Origin: Balanoglossus misakiensis
Taxonomy: Eukaryota > Hemichordata
DNA length: 64,000 nucleotides
Direction of reading: 5' to 3'
Assembly (NCBI GenBank): GCA_040954595.2
Contig: CM082582.2
Location: 5,704,001 to 5,768,000, forward strand
Shown in pieces: positions 1-13,244 of this stretch (position 1 is the stretch's first letter; each line of letters opens with the position of its first letter). The position numbers and the translations under genes are program-made. The notes under the pieces were generated by a model. The model saw only the letters and a program-made list of their open reading frames with translations. It did not search any database and was not told the DNA's origin.

Positions 1-127
1 CTGTAAAACCTTGCATGTGGTAGAAAAAAGTATATCCAACTGTAAAACGTACAATGGCACATCCCATGAAACCTTTAACAAAATGTGTATACTGACCTAT
101 GAACTGGTGACCTTTGCTCCCTCTCAC

Positions 128-3100
128 AGTGCACAGCGTCGAAGAAAGCAGCATTCCAAAACCGTATGGACTGCCTGCATCAGAGAGAGCGAGAGAGGCA
201 TCACACTATTTATTATCAACTCATAAATTCCATCAGTCAGAAACTCACTTCATACTGTGTTCATACAAGAAACCCCCCACGTTGCTGTTTTTATATACAT
301 GTAGAGGAAATTGAATAATTAAAAGTTGATATAAATATCACACCTATATATTAGTCACCGATTTCAAGTAGAGTTAAAGATAGGCTACACAGGAAATCAG
401 TGCGTCAGACACTGTTTAGACTACTAAATTTGAATTAAATTTTATGACTTGGGTCTTTTAGAACTAAAATCATCAACTTCAAGGATTCCGTAACATTCAC
501 GAATGGGATAACGAATCTTTATGACGCAATTGTGATGAGAAACACAAACAAGATTTCATCTCAACTCAGTTGATTTATCTAACATGGAGTAGACTGTGGA
601 GTAGACTGAACGGAGACAAAAGCCCACTCTGCATGTATTTCATGTGGATAAAAATTAACAGCTTCACAAAGCAGAAAATTGAAGCCAGATCTTCTGGTAA
701 ATGAAGTCCTAGACACAGCGATTTTCCAAATAAAATAGATTTCTTAGGAATAACATTCTACTGGTATGCTTATGCCAGGGTAAGATATAACATGACTTTG
801 AACTGATGTGATCTTGCCTTATTGCTGTGTCTAGAGACATTTCGTTTGAATCAAACTGAGAACATCTATTCTGTGTGATATACTCACCATATTGGCTGGT
901 CTTTCAGAAAACTGTACAGGTAACCTCTCGTTGTTTTGGATTCGTTCCTTGGAAACCCTGCAGGTGGAAAAAGGTTGAACATAGCTTCAGATACTCCAGC
1001 TAAAATAGTTTTTACATTGCTTTCGTTGTCTCTGAAAACCTTACACCCAAATGTTGCCCCATAAGTCACATTGGGTGATGTGTCGTATTCTATCACCATT
1101 CCTATTACTACTATTTGTACAACACCATGATAAACCTTTGAGCTTGACCTGTGCTGTACGTGTCACACGCTTCAGTCCCTTAAAAAACAACCCATCAAAC
1201 CTTTAAGCCAAGATTGCTGAATTGTGTAGGATCTGAATTGTTAGTCAAGAGTTTGGCAAACAAAATTTCAGTGGACATGGGTAACAAGGCTTTTCTGCTA
1301 AATTTAATTGTATCTCTATAATGCTATACATTGTGAATTTCATCTGTTAATACTGAAATACACAAATGAAAGAAAGAAATTCCACATTATGAAGCACCAA
1401 GGTCTGATATCATTGAAGGTCAAATAAATTACACCCAGGGATTACGAAATGTTTGATTTTGTGACACTTCGCCTTTTATTTAGAATTGAAGAGCTTCTGT
1501 GGGGAAAATACGGGAAATTGCATGACCCTTGACCCCTACTTGCCGACCACTCTCACAACCTTGAGCTGGTCAGTTACACTCGTTTGTGCATATCAAATTA
1601 AAGTCAAGTGTTTATCGTTTTCTGACCTGCAGAGCAGGGTAGACATGACTACTGTTGATATCGCTGTTTTATAAGTCATTCTCTTTTTTCAAAAAATTGA
1701 ATTCTTAAATGGGTTTTACAAATGGTGATTTCTCCAGTGGAAATATTTGATTGAATCACGACAAGTTACAACATTTTGTTACATCAAGAACATCAGAATG
1801 TGAACTTGCGATTATAGTTGAACATTCAACGCTGACCCTTTGATAACAATTCATTATCATTTCACATGCACTGTGGTGGCTTGTAGCCTTGTGTTGAAAG
1901 GACGATGCTTGTGCCATTTGGTGCAATATATTTTGGGAATTTATACTTTTTTCAAGCTACATACACGTACATGCAAATTAATAATAAAGCAAAGATAACA
2001 TGCAGTGCTTAATATTTTTATTACCATACGATGATTATCATGATGGCAAGGCAATTCTAGTTACATGAATGCAGAGTTATTCAAAGTCCCAATACTACTA
2101 AAATTCATCATTTGAGTGATTGCAATTCATGAAAAATAAATAACCTCTCTCACTGTACCATGAAAATAACATCAAAACCTATTATAAAGTACATTGTGTA
2201 TACTTGCGAAAATGGTATTTTTGTTGTATACCTCCATCAAACATATCTTTTTCTGAAACTGGCCACACAAACTATTTAGTTATAGATGTATTGGGACTTT
2301 CAATTCTTTGAAACTTTATTCTCATGCATTAACTCAAACCAGTCTATTTATAAAAGCCGTATAGCTTGAAGTTGAATAGACCGTTATATAGATAGAGAAA
2401 ACATTTAAGAAATCAGTAAAAATATTCTATATAGTTAGAAGCTAAATAGGCATGCAAAGCAGCAAATAAAATGGCTTAGTACCTGACAGAGACATAACTA
2501 CGCCAGGCGCTGGTTTGAAACGGTTAGCTGTGGAGAGGAAAAGCAAGCAGGCTTCAAACATAATCCATGACGAGTGATGACCTTTAACCCTTACACAGAG
2601 AGATTTCAGCATTTTATCGAAAAAATATGAAATTTGCACAATTTCTGTGAAATATATTTTATGAATTTTCGAACCGTATTCAAATAAACATTTTTAGAGT
2701 TGCTTGGTCAATAGACTAAAGCATTTTGAGAAAATCGTTAAAACAGCGACTTTTGAGCTAAAATGTAGTATACCACAAACTACCAACTGTGTAAGGACTA
2801 AATATTGTTAGAGGATGTTTCATGTACTTGGAACAGCCATAGAAGTTCATTACATTTCAGCAAAGAGACAATTGCACATTGTTGAGTTCTTCAGTTTTAA
2901 ATGTCAAAATCATTAATGACTAATTTATAGATTTACTTTTGACATTATGCTTTACTGTGGAATGAGGTCGAGGTGTTATCGTTAAAGTCATTTCGAGTGG
3001 AAAAGAAGGTTGTTAAATGGTCATTTTGAATGAATAATTTGCATGTTAATATGATGCATAATAGATGAAGATGGGCGGATCTTTCATCGTTGTAAAGAAG

Positions 3101-6100
3101 TCATATTTTATTGCTTTCAAAATTCATACTTGTATCTTCCATTTCAATGATTTCAAATGCACCAACAGTCCCACTTTTCAAAATAATAATAACAAGGTCA
3201 TTTCTGGGACAGAACATTACCTTCATGTTCATGGTAAAATGTAAAACACATGTTCATCAAGGATTTGGCAGGGACGAAATCGTCAGCTTGATCACATCTG
3301 AAATTGAACAGACATGCCAAAAGTTTAGAAAAATAACAATATTTTGTGATACAATGAGCCAGGCATGATACCTAGAAATACATACTCTGGTTTACAGTAC
3401 TCTATTATGCATAGCTATGGCAAATAATGAGCATAAACATGTTAAACGACTAATTTGACACCACATTCCACATTGTAATGTAGAATTCATTTTACAAGAG
3501 CTGCTTCTGTAGTTAATTTCCACGGTTCTTTCCTTATGATATAGTCCAAAATATGAAATCAATAAAATATTAAAATATGGATATTTAATTTAAGTATTTC
3601 TGTATATATCATTTATCTTACAGGATAAAATATTATTTTTGAATAATATTTTTAATAAGGACAGCAATATTCTAAATGTTTTAAAGTGTAAAAAAAAAAT
3701 CATATTGCCATCATAACCTCCCCTGGGGCACCAAAGTATGATTTACAACAAATGAGTTATGATAGACCCGTGAATAGGACTTGATGAATGGTGTGTATTG
3801 AAGAAAAGAATTTTAGATCTATGACTATAATTCATGTGATGATCTGCGGCATGTGACTCTTTTATCATGGTAATAATGGAATGATATTGTGATGTTATTA
3901 GAAGCACATGACCTATCATGGGTAACACATGTTTGAATGTGACAGTCATACATCACATGGAATGTTGTATAACCAATAAAATGATAAAAAGGTGATTTAT
4001 ATGGTTTACCTATTACAGTAAATGAAAAACAAATTGCATTTCTATGTTTAAAGTATTCTGAAGTAAATAAGAACTTCTGTATTTCCTACATTCCATCGTC
4101 ACAGGAAAGCTATCGTGAACTATAAAGTGTGCAAAACCAGATGCAGACCCATAATGAACATCCCTAAGACTTCTTTAATTAAAAATCATGCATCTCTGCA
4201 AATTGGCGTTTTTATTTCTGTCCTATTGTCATTCGGTTTTAATAGACAGGTGTTGCTGAACCAGATCAGCAGCCATTTTGTTCATGTTTGAATCTTGCGC
4301 CTCACACAGAATTTTTCAATCACACTTCTGCACATCTGCAAATCAAACCCTCACATTTCATGATGTCAACACACTGACGACACCAGCTGTTTCATCGCGA
4401 GCCCAGGCCAGAATTTCCCCACCCTGTGATGAAATTTGTAAGCTAATTTGACAATGAGTATGTTTGGCTGGCAGTAGTATACATCAGCTATAATTCGGTG
4501 AATAACTGAGACAATTTAGAAGGTATTTTGAGGTCAACAGGAGCTGTAGTTTATCGGCATTTGGCTACAGACAGCTGTTGAGTGTCCCAAGTAGGAAAAC
4601 AATCAAACAATGCACTTACTGTGTCTAGATATAGTCATTGGTTTAGCCACAGATAAGAGTCGGTTATCATCTTAAATTCCAAACAACTGACTAGTAGAGA
4701 AGTGAACTGTTTATGGTTACATTCTGATATTTAGCTAACATTGGCAGATCAATGTCAGATTACTGGTATGTTTATTTCATTGACATATTGAAGCAAATAC
4801 TGAAATAGAGAGCTCTACTTTAAAATTTCACATGTCAATATTTAAACATTCAAAGGGAGTGGTGAATATGTTATATGCGTTATATACCAGTTGGAGATGA
4901 AGTGGACAAAGATATTTCTAATTTCAGAAATTGAAAGCTATTCCACAAATGATGCAGTCATTATTCAGGAAAGCGTCCAAGAGAAGGTAATTAAATTTGT
5001 AATGTGGTGTTTTCTGTGTAATGTCCTGTTTATTGGGAATGGATAGATCTTTACGACATCTGGCTGCAAAGTTCAGTGACTCAAAAAATATCCTGATAAG
5101 AGAAAAAATCTACCACTTAAAATGGTTTAAGTTACAAAATTTTGTCAATATTGAAAACTCCCCAGAGGCCATTATTTACCCTGTTCACCCACTGTATTTA
5201 CTTTTCACTTTATTTTTTCTTTTAATCTGTCAGAATTTCTTTTTACGGCAGCCCTGGATGTGCTAATCCAAATTAATCCCCTGCATGTGATGATGAATGT
5301 ATCATAATGTGCAGCTATCATAGCCATTGGAATATTTTCGATGTATATTGCAGTGCATGGCAGAACTCCGGGTTTTATTAAGTTCTACTGACTGATGCAT
5401 GACAGTACACAAGTGATGCATGACAGTCGGTTATTATTCCATTACATAAATTTACATGTAAACTGGATTTGAAATTGATGGAAGCCATTATGAGAACTAA
5501 GGTGGTTAAACTAGAATTCCAAATTGAGCTCAAATTTAACATTTCCCATAAATTCTCTCATCTTTATCTGCAACTGTACACACTCAGGATGTTTGTTTCT
5601 AAAAACCTTGACATCAACCTTGCTGTGCATGCTAAAATAAACATGCCACATGTATCTGCAAGCCATTAACAACACACTACCTACAGAGGTGTCACATGAG
5701 AATCGAAACAGATGGATAGACTCTTAACATTGATTGTGTTATCGCTGATGTTGTGAATATTTTTCAAAATACTGTAAAACGGGTTACTTTCGCAACAGGA
5801 AATTTTCACAATATCGAAGGAGGCAATTGTTATGTGAGGATTAATGTTCGTGTTCTCTTATTTTTACTGGATCTCCGAAAAACATTTACGCAGCTTTTTA
5901 TTTTCACGTTTTTTTGGCTCTCGCGTATTTCGTAAAAATTTATTCCTCGCGAAAATAACCCGTTTTACAGTATTTGCCATGAAACTTACTCAAATAGGCA
6001 CACAGCGAAAAACTGGACCAATCTGTAGAATGTCTGTTCAGTGACCCTTTGAGAGTTGACCCTCTGGGCATTGACAAATCTGGCGAACCACAGTCGGCCT

Positions 6101-9100
6101 GCACTGTACTGTTGAGAGAAAAATACAAAGCAAAGCATGAGGTGAGGGATGAGGTGAGCACAGAAGTGTGTGTACGATTCCAATAATTGGGTTCAGGCCA
6201 GGGGTTTGCGGAATTTATTAGGTTGTTGTGTTGCAACAGGTGGTATGCATTACATGTACATGTATATACAATCTGTGTGTTCAATGCAAACCCTGCCTGT
6301 GATGCAGATCATTTCACAATAGTTTTTTTTTTATTTCCAAGGTTGGAAATCAATTATCAAATATCAAACTAATACAGGGTTTATTATTATTATCCATAAT
6401 CAAGGTTAATAATTTCACGGTTGCTAATCACAATAGTTTTAAAATTTCCAAGGCTGGAAATTGTTTGAAGGCTTGAAATCAATTACTGTATGGTTCAGAT
6501 CAAATATCAAACTAAAAACCACAGGGTTTATTATTATCAATAATCAAGGTTAATTTCACAGTTGGGAAATGGTACAGAGAGACCTACTGAACTTGTTTTG
6601 AACTTCTCTCCTGGTGGCATGCACTGGCTGCAGTCACTGGACAATTAAAATCAAACGGGTATACAATAACAACAAAATACATGTACAAACATCACACCAC
6701 ACCACAAGCAACACACAACATAAATGTCTATACACACACTTGACAATCATCGCCTCACACACTGCTAGATTTTCCTTACCTGGCACAATTGTCCAAATTT
6801 CGCCTTTTCTGTTTGAGTGATTGCACCACTGTCAAGACAAAAAAAACACGACAAGATAATCAATATATCATTTTTGAATATCTCCACAGATCTCTGAAAA
6901 ATAAGACCACACAACATGGGCAGTTATGATATATTGTACATCATGCATTTCACAAGAGATAGAATCATTGTAGACAGTCAGTGTTTATTATTCTATACAC
7001 ACATTACAAGTATCGTACATATAAGAACCATTTATAACACCTAACCAGCCCCACAGGGAATCAGTCTTATATCTTTTTATATTATTTTCACCGCATCCAT
7101 CATACTATTTCAGTGATAAAATACAAATAACTTTTCAATTCATCTCTGTTTCATGTCACAGAGAAAGTTTCTCACACCTGTTACAATCCCATGGGGAAGA
7201 CTTCTGCGTACAAGAAAGGTCATGCAAATGTCAAAGGCAGATGTAAAGGTGATGTTAATATATGTATTTTTTTCTTTCACAGGAAATCATTCATTATTAC
7301 TCTGTGTCTCTCACTGGCTCTAAATTACACCTTTTCAGTATTAGGACGCTTTAGTGATCAGATGTGTGGCAAGGAACTGTGATACATGTAGTATAGTACT
7401 GAAGACGTATTTTTGTGACAATCCACTGTGTTGGACTATGAAACTCTATCAAGCTACATGTATAAAGAAAAAGCAAAGGACTATAATATTAATGGCAACG
7501 ATTCTGGTTGTGTGTGGTTGACAACCTGTCAGATATTTTTAAATTAGTCCACTCCATTAAGTTCAACAATTGAAATATGACAAGCTATGAGTCCAGTATA
7601 AGAAGTACGCTAATTTGCATGACTTATTCTCTGTAAATGTCAAAGGTACTATGGAAAAAAAAAATGGACAGAAATGTACATCATATAAAGGTGATATTTT
7701 GCATGTACCTATAAACCACAGTACATTTATATATTTGTGTTTTTTTTTTTTAAATAAATACCATCCAATGCAGCTCTACAATATAAAGCAGTATCAATCT
7801 TTTTGTAAGGATTTCAAGAAGGTCATTACACATTTTCTTGCGGAGCAAATAGCTATTTTTGGTAAATTTCCACAGGTCAATACTAGCTTTGAATTACAAT
7901 CATGTATTTGAATTAAGTCATGATGTCACGAACTGACTGGCGCTAACATAATGTTCATTTCACCCGAGGACTTCACACAGTCAAGAAGTAATTACCAAGA
8001 AAAACTGAATCTCTGTCCTCGGAGACCCGGTGACATTTAAAAATAATCCTGTCTGAAGCTGGTTTGTCCAGACTGCATGCCACTTTTATTGACATTTAAT
8101 TCAAACATCACACAACACTAACGGGAAACGGGGAAATGCAATCTCCATACATTCAAAACTACACGGGGAATGTCTCCCTGCAACATATATTATCATGAGC
8201 AGAAATCATTTCTTTCGCTCATATGTTGTCATTTTTAACTGCTTATATGCATTCAAACAAATATTGTTTGCTATTTACTTTATAATAATATTATTTTTCC
8301 AGATAGATCATTTTTTTCCAGGGAGGTAAGTTCTTCCTACAATTTTGTTAAAATTAGCTTTGCTATATAACAGCTCATCATCACTCTCTCACTCATCCAT
8401 TCATTCATTCATTCATTCATTCATTCATTCATTCATTCATTCATTCATTCATCCTTTCGATCATTCATTAATTCATTCATTCAATCAATCATTCATTCAT
8501 TCAATCACTCATTCATTCATTCATTCATCCATCCATCCATCCATCCATCCATCCATCCATCCATCCATAGTTGTACAATACATGTACAGTAAAACATACA
8601 TGTACATGCATTGTACAGCTATATGTTTGTACCTGTATTACAGTTGAGAATTTCTACACTGTCAGTTACAGAACAGGCAATCACGTACATTTACAAATGT
8701 TTCTTATCAGACAGCCACAGTCACAATTTTGAAATCAACATTTTTAAAAGATGTACGTCACTTTCTATCATGATGCCATTTGATTAACCCATTTTCAGGG
8801 TAAATTGAGGCCAACTTTTAACTAGCAGGAAGAGAGATTATGCACACTATGGGTTACTGTCTATGCTCTGTAGTATGGAAACAAAATCACTTCCTGTATT
8901 TTTGTTATTAGGCTAAAATGATATTGGGGATTTACGAGAACTTCCCCACAGCATACACGTACCAATGTGCTTTTTTTTTTCTACGAAAGTGTACACACAT
9001 ATTTCTTATGAATCCATATACTGGTGGCTGTTTCAAGACCTTTAGGCTTTACCAAATACAACACTGTCTGCGGTTGGTTGAACAGACAGCCTGCCTGAAG

Positions 9101-11599
9101 GAACAGCAATGACAAAAGACCGTACCAATCAAAAAAGCAGATATGCTATTCCTTGGTGATGGCAATGTTTAAAGTGCAATCAGATGGCTTTGTAAAAGAC
9201 CGTGGCTGGCTTTATTTGGAACTGATTTATGAACTGTGACATCATCGGATCTACAGCTTAATCTTTTTTAAAAGCGACAGGCACGATATGAAAAGGTCAG
9301 AGGGATGCTGTCTGCATATTAACATTCCTTCTGCAAACTCTCAGATCAGAATGGAAGTCTAAGAGAAATTCATGATATTATAGATAACAATTTCTACAAA
9401 CATTAGAAAAAGTACAAAGCTCACGCAATTTTTTCTTTATCGGCACCGTACCAATATTTAAACATGTAATATCATGTTTAAAAATAGTTACTAAATTTTT
9501 TTACAGTAGCTTGGAATGTTATTTACCATGTATAAACTGATAAAAATTGCACACTTACTGGGAAGTCAAGTAAGTGGGGCCACAGTGCATACACAAAGAC
9601 ACAAATTGTGCTATTTCCAAATTCAAAGTAAGGAGAAATTGGTTAGCTGTCACTTGGTCCGAACATGAATAATTCATCAGTTATTAATTTCCTTTGTACA
9701 ATCATGCTACATGATATCCCTTCAATTTAAGAATTCCTTTCAATGTTTTTTTTTAAATTCAAATATTTGAATAACACTTATCCAGTAATTATTTATTACG
9801 TTTGAATGCAAATTGCTGCTACAGACTCAAATTTCACAGAAGTAATCAGGACAATCAATCAGACTTGAATTTTACACGTTGAAGGCAAAATCACATTCTG
9901 GCAATATCCGATTTTATTTCAAAGGAAGATAGAGCAGCCATGCGGGTGTCATACTGTATTACTTGATGGGTGGCTGAACACTGTAGCTCTTACACTGACA
10001 CTATACTTACACGTAATGACAATTGACAATAATATAACTTATTTTACAAAAAACATGCCTCAGTTACTCAATGCTTGATGATGATCAGCTTCAATGAGTT
10101 ATTCTGTAAAATGAGTGGACATTATGTCTAAAAAATAAAAATTGGAAAATTTGTTCATTTTATGTGAACAGCGCACAGTTAGAATTTTGCTGTAAATAAC
10201 AGGAAGTAGACACTAACACCATCTAGAAAGACTTGCTTCAATTCTTTGACGAACTACATCCTCTATTTCCTGGATGGATTGATTTCAATTTTCTTTCCTT
10301 TAGCATTCTCACTAACTAGCATGGCCATTTCAAGGAAATCATACCCCAACAGACATTTCAGACAAATATCAAGACCTCTTGGGCAATCTCTAGTTATATA
10401 ACATATGGATGTACAGAATATACAGATTTGAAATCAATATCGTGCATACTACAAGAATATGCTTACATGTCTCACTGTGAATTATCAATATGACAAAATA
10501 AAATTTAAAGAACAATTTTGTTTTTGACCGACCAAAGGGAATGACAATATCAGTTGGCCTTTTTCTTCATAATATTATAGCTGACAAAAGCTTTCTAGTG
10601 TTTTGAGACTTTGAGGAAATTTGAGTCTGACTCTACACTGGAAAGCTTTTCTTATTCCATGGAAAATCTACTTGGATCTAAGTCATAATACATTTGTCTG
10701 AAAAGCATAAAGGGCAGTTACTATGTGTAATACATGCCTTGGCCATAATGATCCTAGAATTCTATATGAACGTGGTAGACTTTTAACAATAATGAAACAA
10801 TCTTCCCTGGCAATTGGTTATTACTGGATGACTGGATAAAGTGTATCGTGCAATCAGCAAGCTGGACTGTCTGATATGTGATTTTTCAAGTGAAATAAAT
10901 CAATTTCAGCACTTCTATACTTAAAAAAGAGACCAGAGAGAGGTTAACCTACCTGTCACTAAATATGAGATTGACAAACTTATCCATGAACTCTTTACAT
11001 TGCAGCGTGACTTCGTCTTGATGACTTTCCGTGCTGAAGGCCGAACTCCAGGAGCCCTCGGAGCACTCGGACATGGACCGGTTCACCGTCAGATGCATCG
11101 CGTCCGCCTCTGTGCTCTCGTCTATAAAGTCAAACACCCTGCAGGCCGAATTCAAAGCGAAAGTACTGGGCATATCATTGCCGTCTGGTCGATCACGGAT
11201 GGGGGCAGCACCGGAGGGGTGGAGAGCACCGGCCGGCACAGCCAATGCCATGGCCCCATTACAGTCAGCGTCGCACCCCACCGGGATATCGTCCTCGTTG
11301 TTACTCTCTGAATTCAGGTCGTCGGAGTGCATGAACACGTCGTCCTCGTCGTCGTTCTGTACTTCCTCGCTATCCGGCGTCCCGTTTCTCGCTCCGATCG
11401 ATTCCCGGTCCTCCTCCTTCACGGAAGAAGAAGAGAGATTGCCGTTTACACAAGTGGCGTACCCGCTGTCCTCGCTGCATTTGCTCTTGGCCGCTTCTCC
11501 GTTGACCCCCAGACTTCCGATTTTCTTGACAAGTCCAGCTTTGTCTCGCGATTCGGCACAAACATCCCTTTCAAGCTTGATCCCATTGCACTCTGTCAT
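128..11599 (-). CDS. KIAA0513: KIAA0513-like protein (SBF2-type domain), 3' end beyond left edge
   Basis: Exons on the minus strand are 10953-11599 (start codon), 6780-6828, 5990-6108, 3221-3297, 2483-2527, 888-957 and 128-174. All junctions are GT-AG and keep frame, giving about 351 residues before the window ends. The first 190 residues are acidic, Ser/Asn-rich and probably disordered. The conserved part starts at about residue 196 with [17 protein letters not shown], then [51 protein letters not shown] and [12 protein letters not shown]. These match, from memory, the vertebrate KIAA0513 protein, which shares a domain with myotubularin-related SBF proteins. Its molecular role is poorly known; a cytoplasmic signalling or trafficking role is only suggested. 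Introns are long (up to about 4.1 kb) and the exons small (45-119 nt after the first). The last junction at 128 leaves a split codon, so at least one more exon lies to the left. Confidence 0.88.
5767..5975. mobile_element. MITE-like inverted-repeat element, family C
   Basis: This 209-bp element has long terminal inverted repeats. The left end reads AAATACTGTAAAACGGGTTA and the right end at 949-975 of this kilobase block (5949-5975) is its reverse complement, extending on through TTTCGC with one mismatch. There is no coding capacity. It sits in intron 3 of the KIAA0513-like gene, and its right end lies only 14 bases from exon 3 (5990), just inside the 5' splice site. Confidence 0.8.
6313..6565. 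repeat. Diverged tandem duplication of about 120 bp
   Basis: Two similar blocks lie side by side. Each contains a palindromic TTTCCAAGGYTGGAAAT motif, then CAAATATCAAACTAA, ACAGGGTTTATTATTA and AATCAAGGTTAAT in the same order. The copies differ by substitutions and small indels. The array lies in intron 2 of the KIAA0513-like gene. Confidence 0.6.
8389..8569. repeat. (ATTC)n / (ATCC)n compound microsatellite
   Basis: About 180 bp of tetranucleotide repeats: first TTCA/ATTC units with a few interruptions, then a pure CATC run. An apparent 100-residue reading frame rich in His-Ser-Phe-Ile is only a product of this repeat. It lies in intron 1 of the KIAA0513-like gene. Confidence 0.95.
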
Positions 11600-13244
11600 G
11601 GTTGTGATGGAGTATTCCCAATACTCAATTTCCTTTCACAGGAAGCTGCAGTTTATCAACTGGTCATCTTATCAGTCTGCAAGAAATCAATATTGAAAAT
11701 ATTATTACGCTCAAGGTTCATTTTGAATGCAGGCCATCTGCGTTTCTCTTCTCATTCGATATCACAGATTCAAATAACCATTATCTCTACTTCACTACAT
11801 CAAAACTATCTTTAGCATATTATTTTCTGTATATTACATGTACTAAAATAAGTTTCACAGCCTTCAATATAGTGTGGACAGATGCAAAGTGATAAATGAC
11901 CAAACGTTTTTAAAATTTCTGTTTCTAAAAGCAATTGCAATATTAACGGCAATAATAAGTAGCTTGACCAGCATTTGGTTCGATTGAAAATGGGGATTTT
12001 AAAGGAAACTATCCACTGAAAGATTTTTAAGAAGCTTCATCCATATTACATGTTGGCCACAGGTAGTCTTTTTATTAGTTAGCTGTGATTGGACACTATT
12101 CATTAATACAAAATTACATGTTGGCCACAGGTAGTCTTTTTATTAGTTAGCTGTGATTGGACACTATTCATTAATACAAAGACATTGGTAGTGAATGAGT
12201 GTAAAATACTGGTACCCTGTAATGAATACACCAATCACAACTATGAGACCAAAATTGTCCCATTCTTATCCAGTGATTGAAAACACTTTTCCATGTTTTG
12301 CTGGTGTAAAATCCATGTGAACTAACTAAGTGAAAGTTATATCAACATGAACTGGTGACCATTCACTGATTCAGCAAGATAAAGGCAACAATAACGTACC
12401 ATTACCATACCAACAATTCTTATTATACAGTTGTGATGTAACAAACGCTTGTCTTACTATTTAGTTGACGGGCTAATCTGGTTCCCACTTGAGGTACAGA
12501 CTATTGTATTGACAACAAGTTATGTTCATTCAGAGAGTAAAACTCCCACGCCAGAACCTGCTATGGGAAAAGCCCGTTTTATTTCATGTTTATTTCTGGA
12601 CCAGGAAGAATTCCCTCTCCCTATTATTATGTTAAACAGGACCATATTGCAGGCTGGACTACAGCACAGGTACTGGTGCTGGGCAGCAAAATATCCCCGC
12701 CCTCCCATCGACCCCCTCAAGGAAAATTACTACACGTTCGAGAATCAACTCTCTGTCGACAGACGAGTATGTCCATGCTCGATTAGACCCCAGGTCTGTC
12801 ACGTAATGATCCCGAACGCGATCACCGCAGCGACTGTGCAAACTGCAGAGCTAGCTGATTTTATAGGACGATGTCGATCGGTAGCCAAAGCCTATATAGG
12901 TAGCCATAAACAAGCGTCACTATTTCTCATATGAACGAACAAAATATAATCTTGCGACGAAAACACTGCACAAGAAATTGAAAAAAGATACCTACTTAAC
13001 ACGTAACGGACTGCAGAGAATATATCCCTGTTTCCATCGATGGCCAGCAGATGAACACTGTCAGCTACCTTGTCACGTCAGGCAGCATAAATAAACGTAC
13101 GTAGTTTCATCCCAAACCCAACCCACAATGTGTCACCTGACCAAAGGTCGAAGGTTAAAGGTCAGCCGGTGCTGTGTGTTGCAGCGCTGCAATGTACACA
13201 GTTAGTTGTTTCAACTATAAGACCTAAATATCACCTTGACATTC
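11600..13244. other. Divergent intergenic region between KIAA0513-like gene and MPPE1
   Basis: This 1.6-kb spacer lies between two start codons pointing away from each other, so it must hold both promoters and 5' UTRs. The part at 12480-12930 is less AT-rich than its surroundings, but its open frames show no recognisable protein. A 68-bp tandem duplication lies at 12045-12180. No further gene was found. Confidence 0.6.
12045..12180. repeat. Exact 68-bp tandem duplication
   Basis: Copy 1 (12045-12112) and copy 2 (12113-12180) appear identical apart from the edges; each begins ATTACATGTTGGCCACAGG. The identity suggests a recent duplication or a polymorphic or assembly-sensitive site. Confidence 0.9.

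Noticed and set aside
4926-4986. Exon-like segment on the plus strand (atttcag ... gaag^gtaatt)
   Set aside because: It has good splice borders, but lies antisense in a KIAA0513-like intron with no partner exons on the plus strand.
8345-8647. 100-residue His/Ser/Ile-rich frame
   Set aside because: It is produced by the (ATTC)n/(ATCC)n microsatellite and has no supporting splice or homology signal.
10949-11599. First idea that this acidic frame was a single-exon orphan gene
   Set aside because: A GT donor at its end and six in-phase downstream exons with KIAA0513 motifs show it is only exon 1.
12449-12934. 161-residue plus-strand frame between KIAA0513-like gene and MPPE1
   Set aside because: The peptide shows no known motif, and the region is better explained as promoter and 5' UTR of the two divergent genes.
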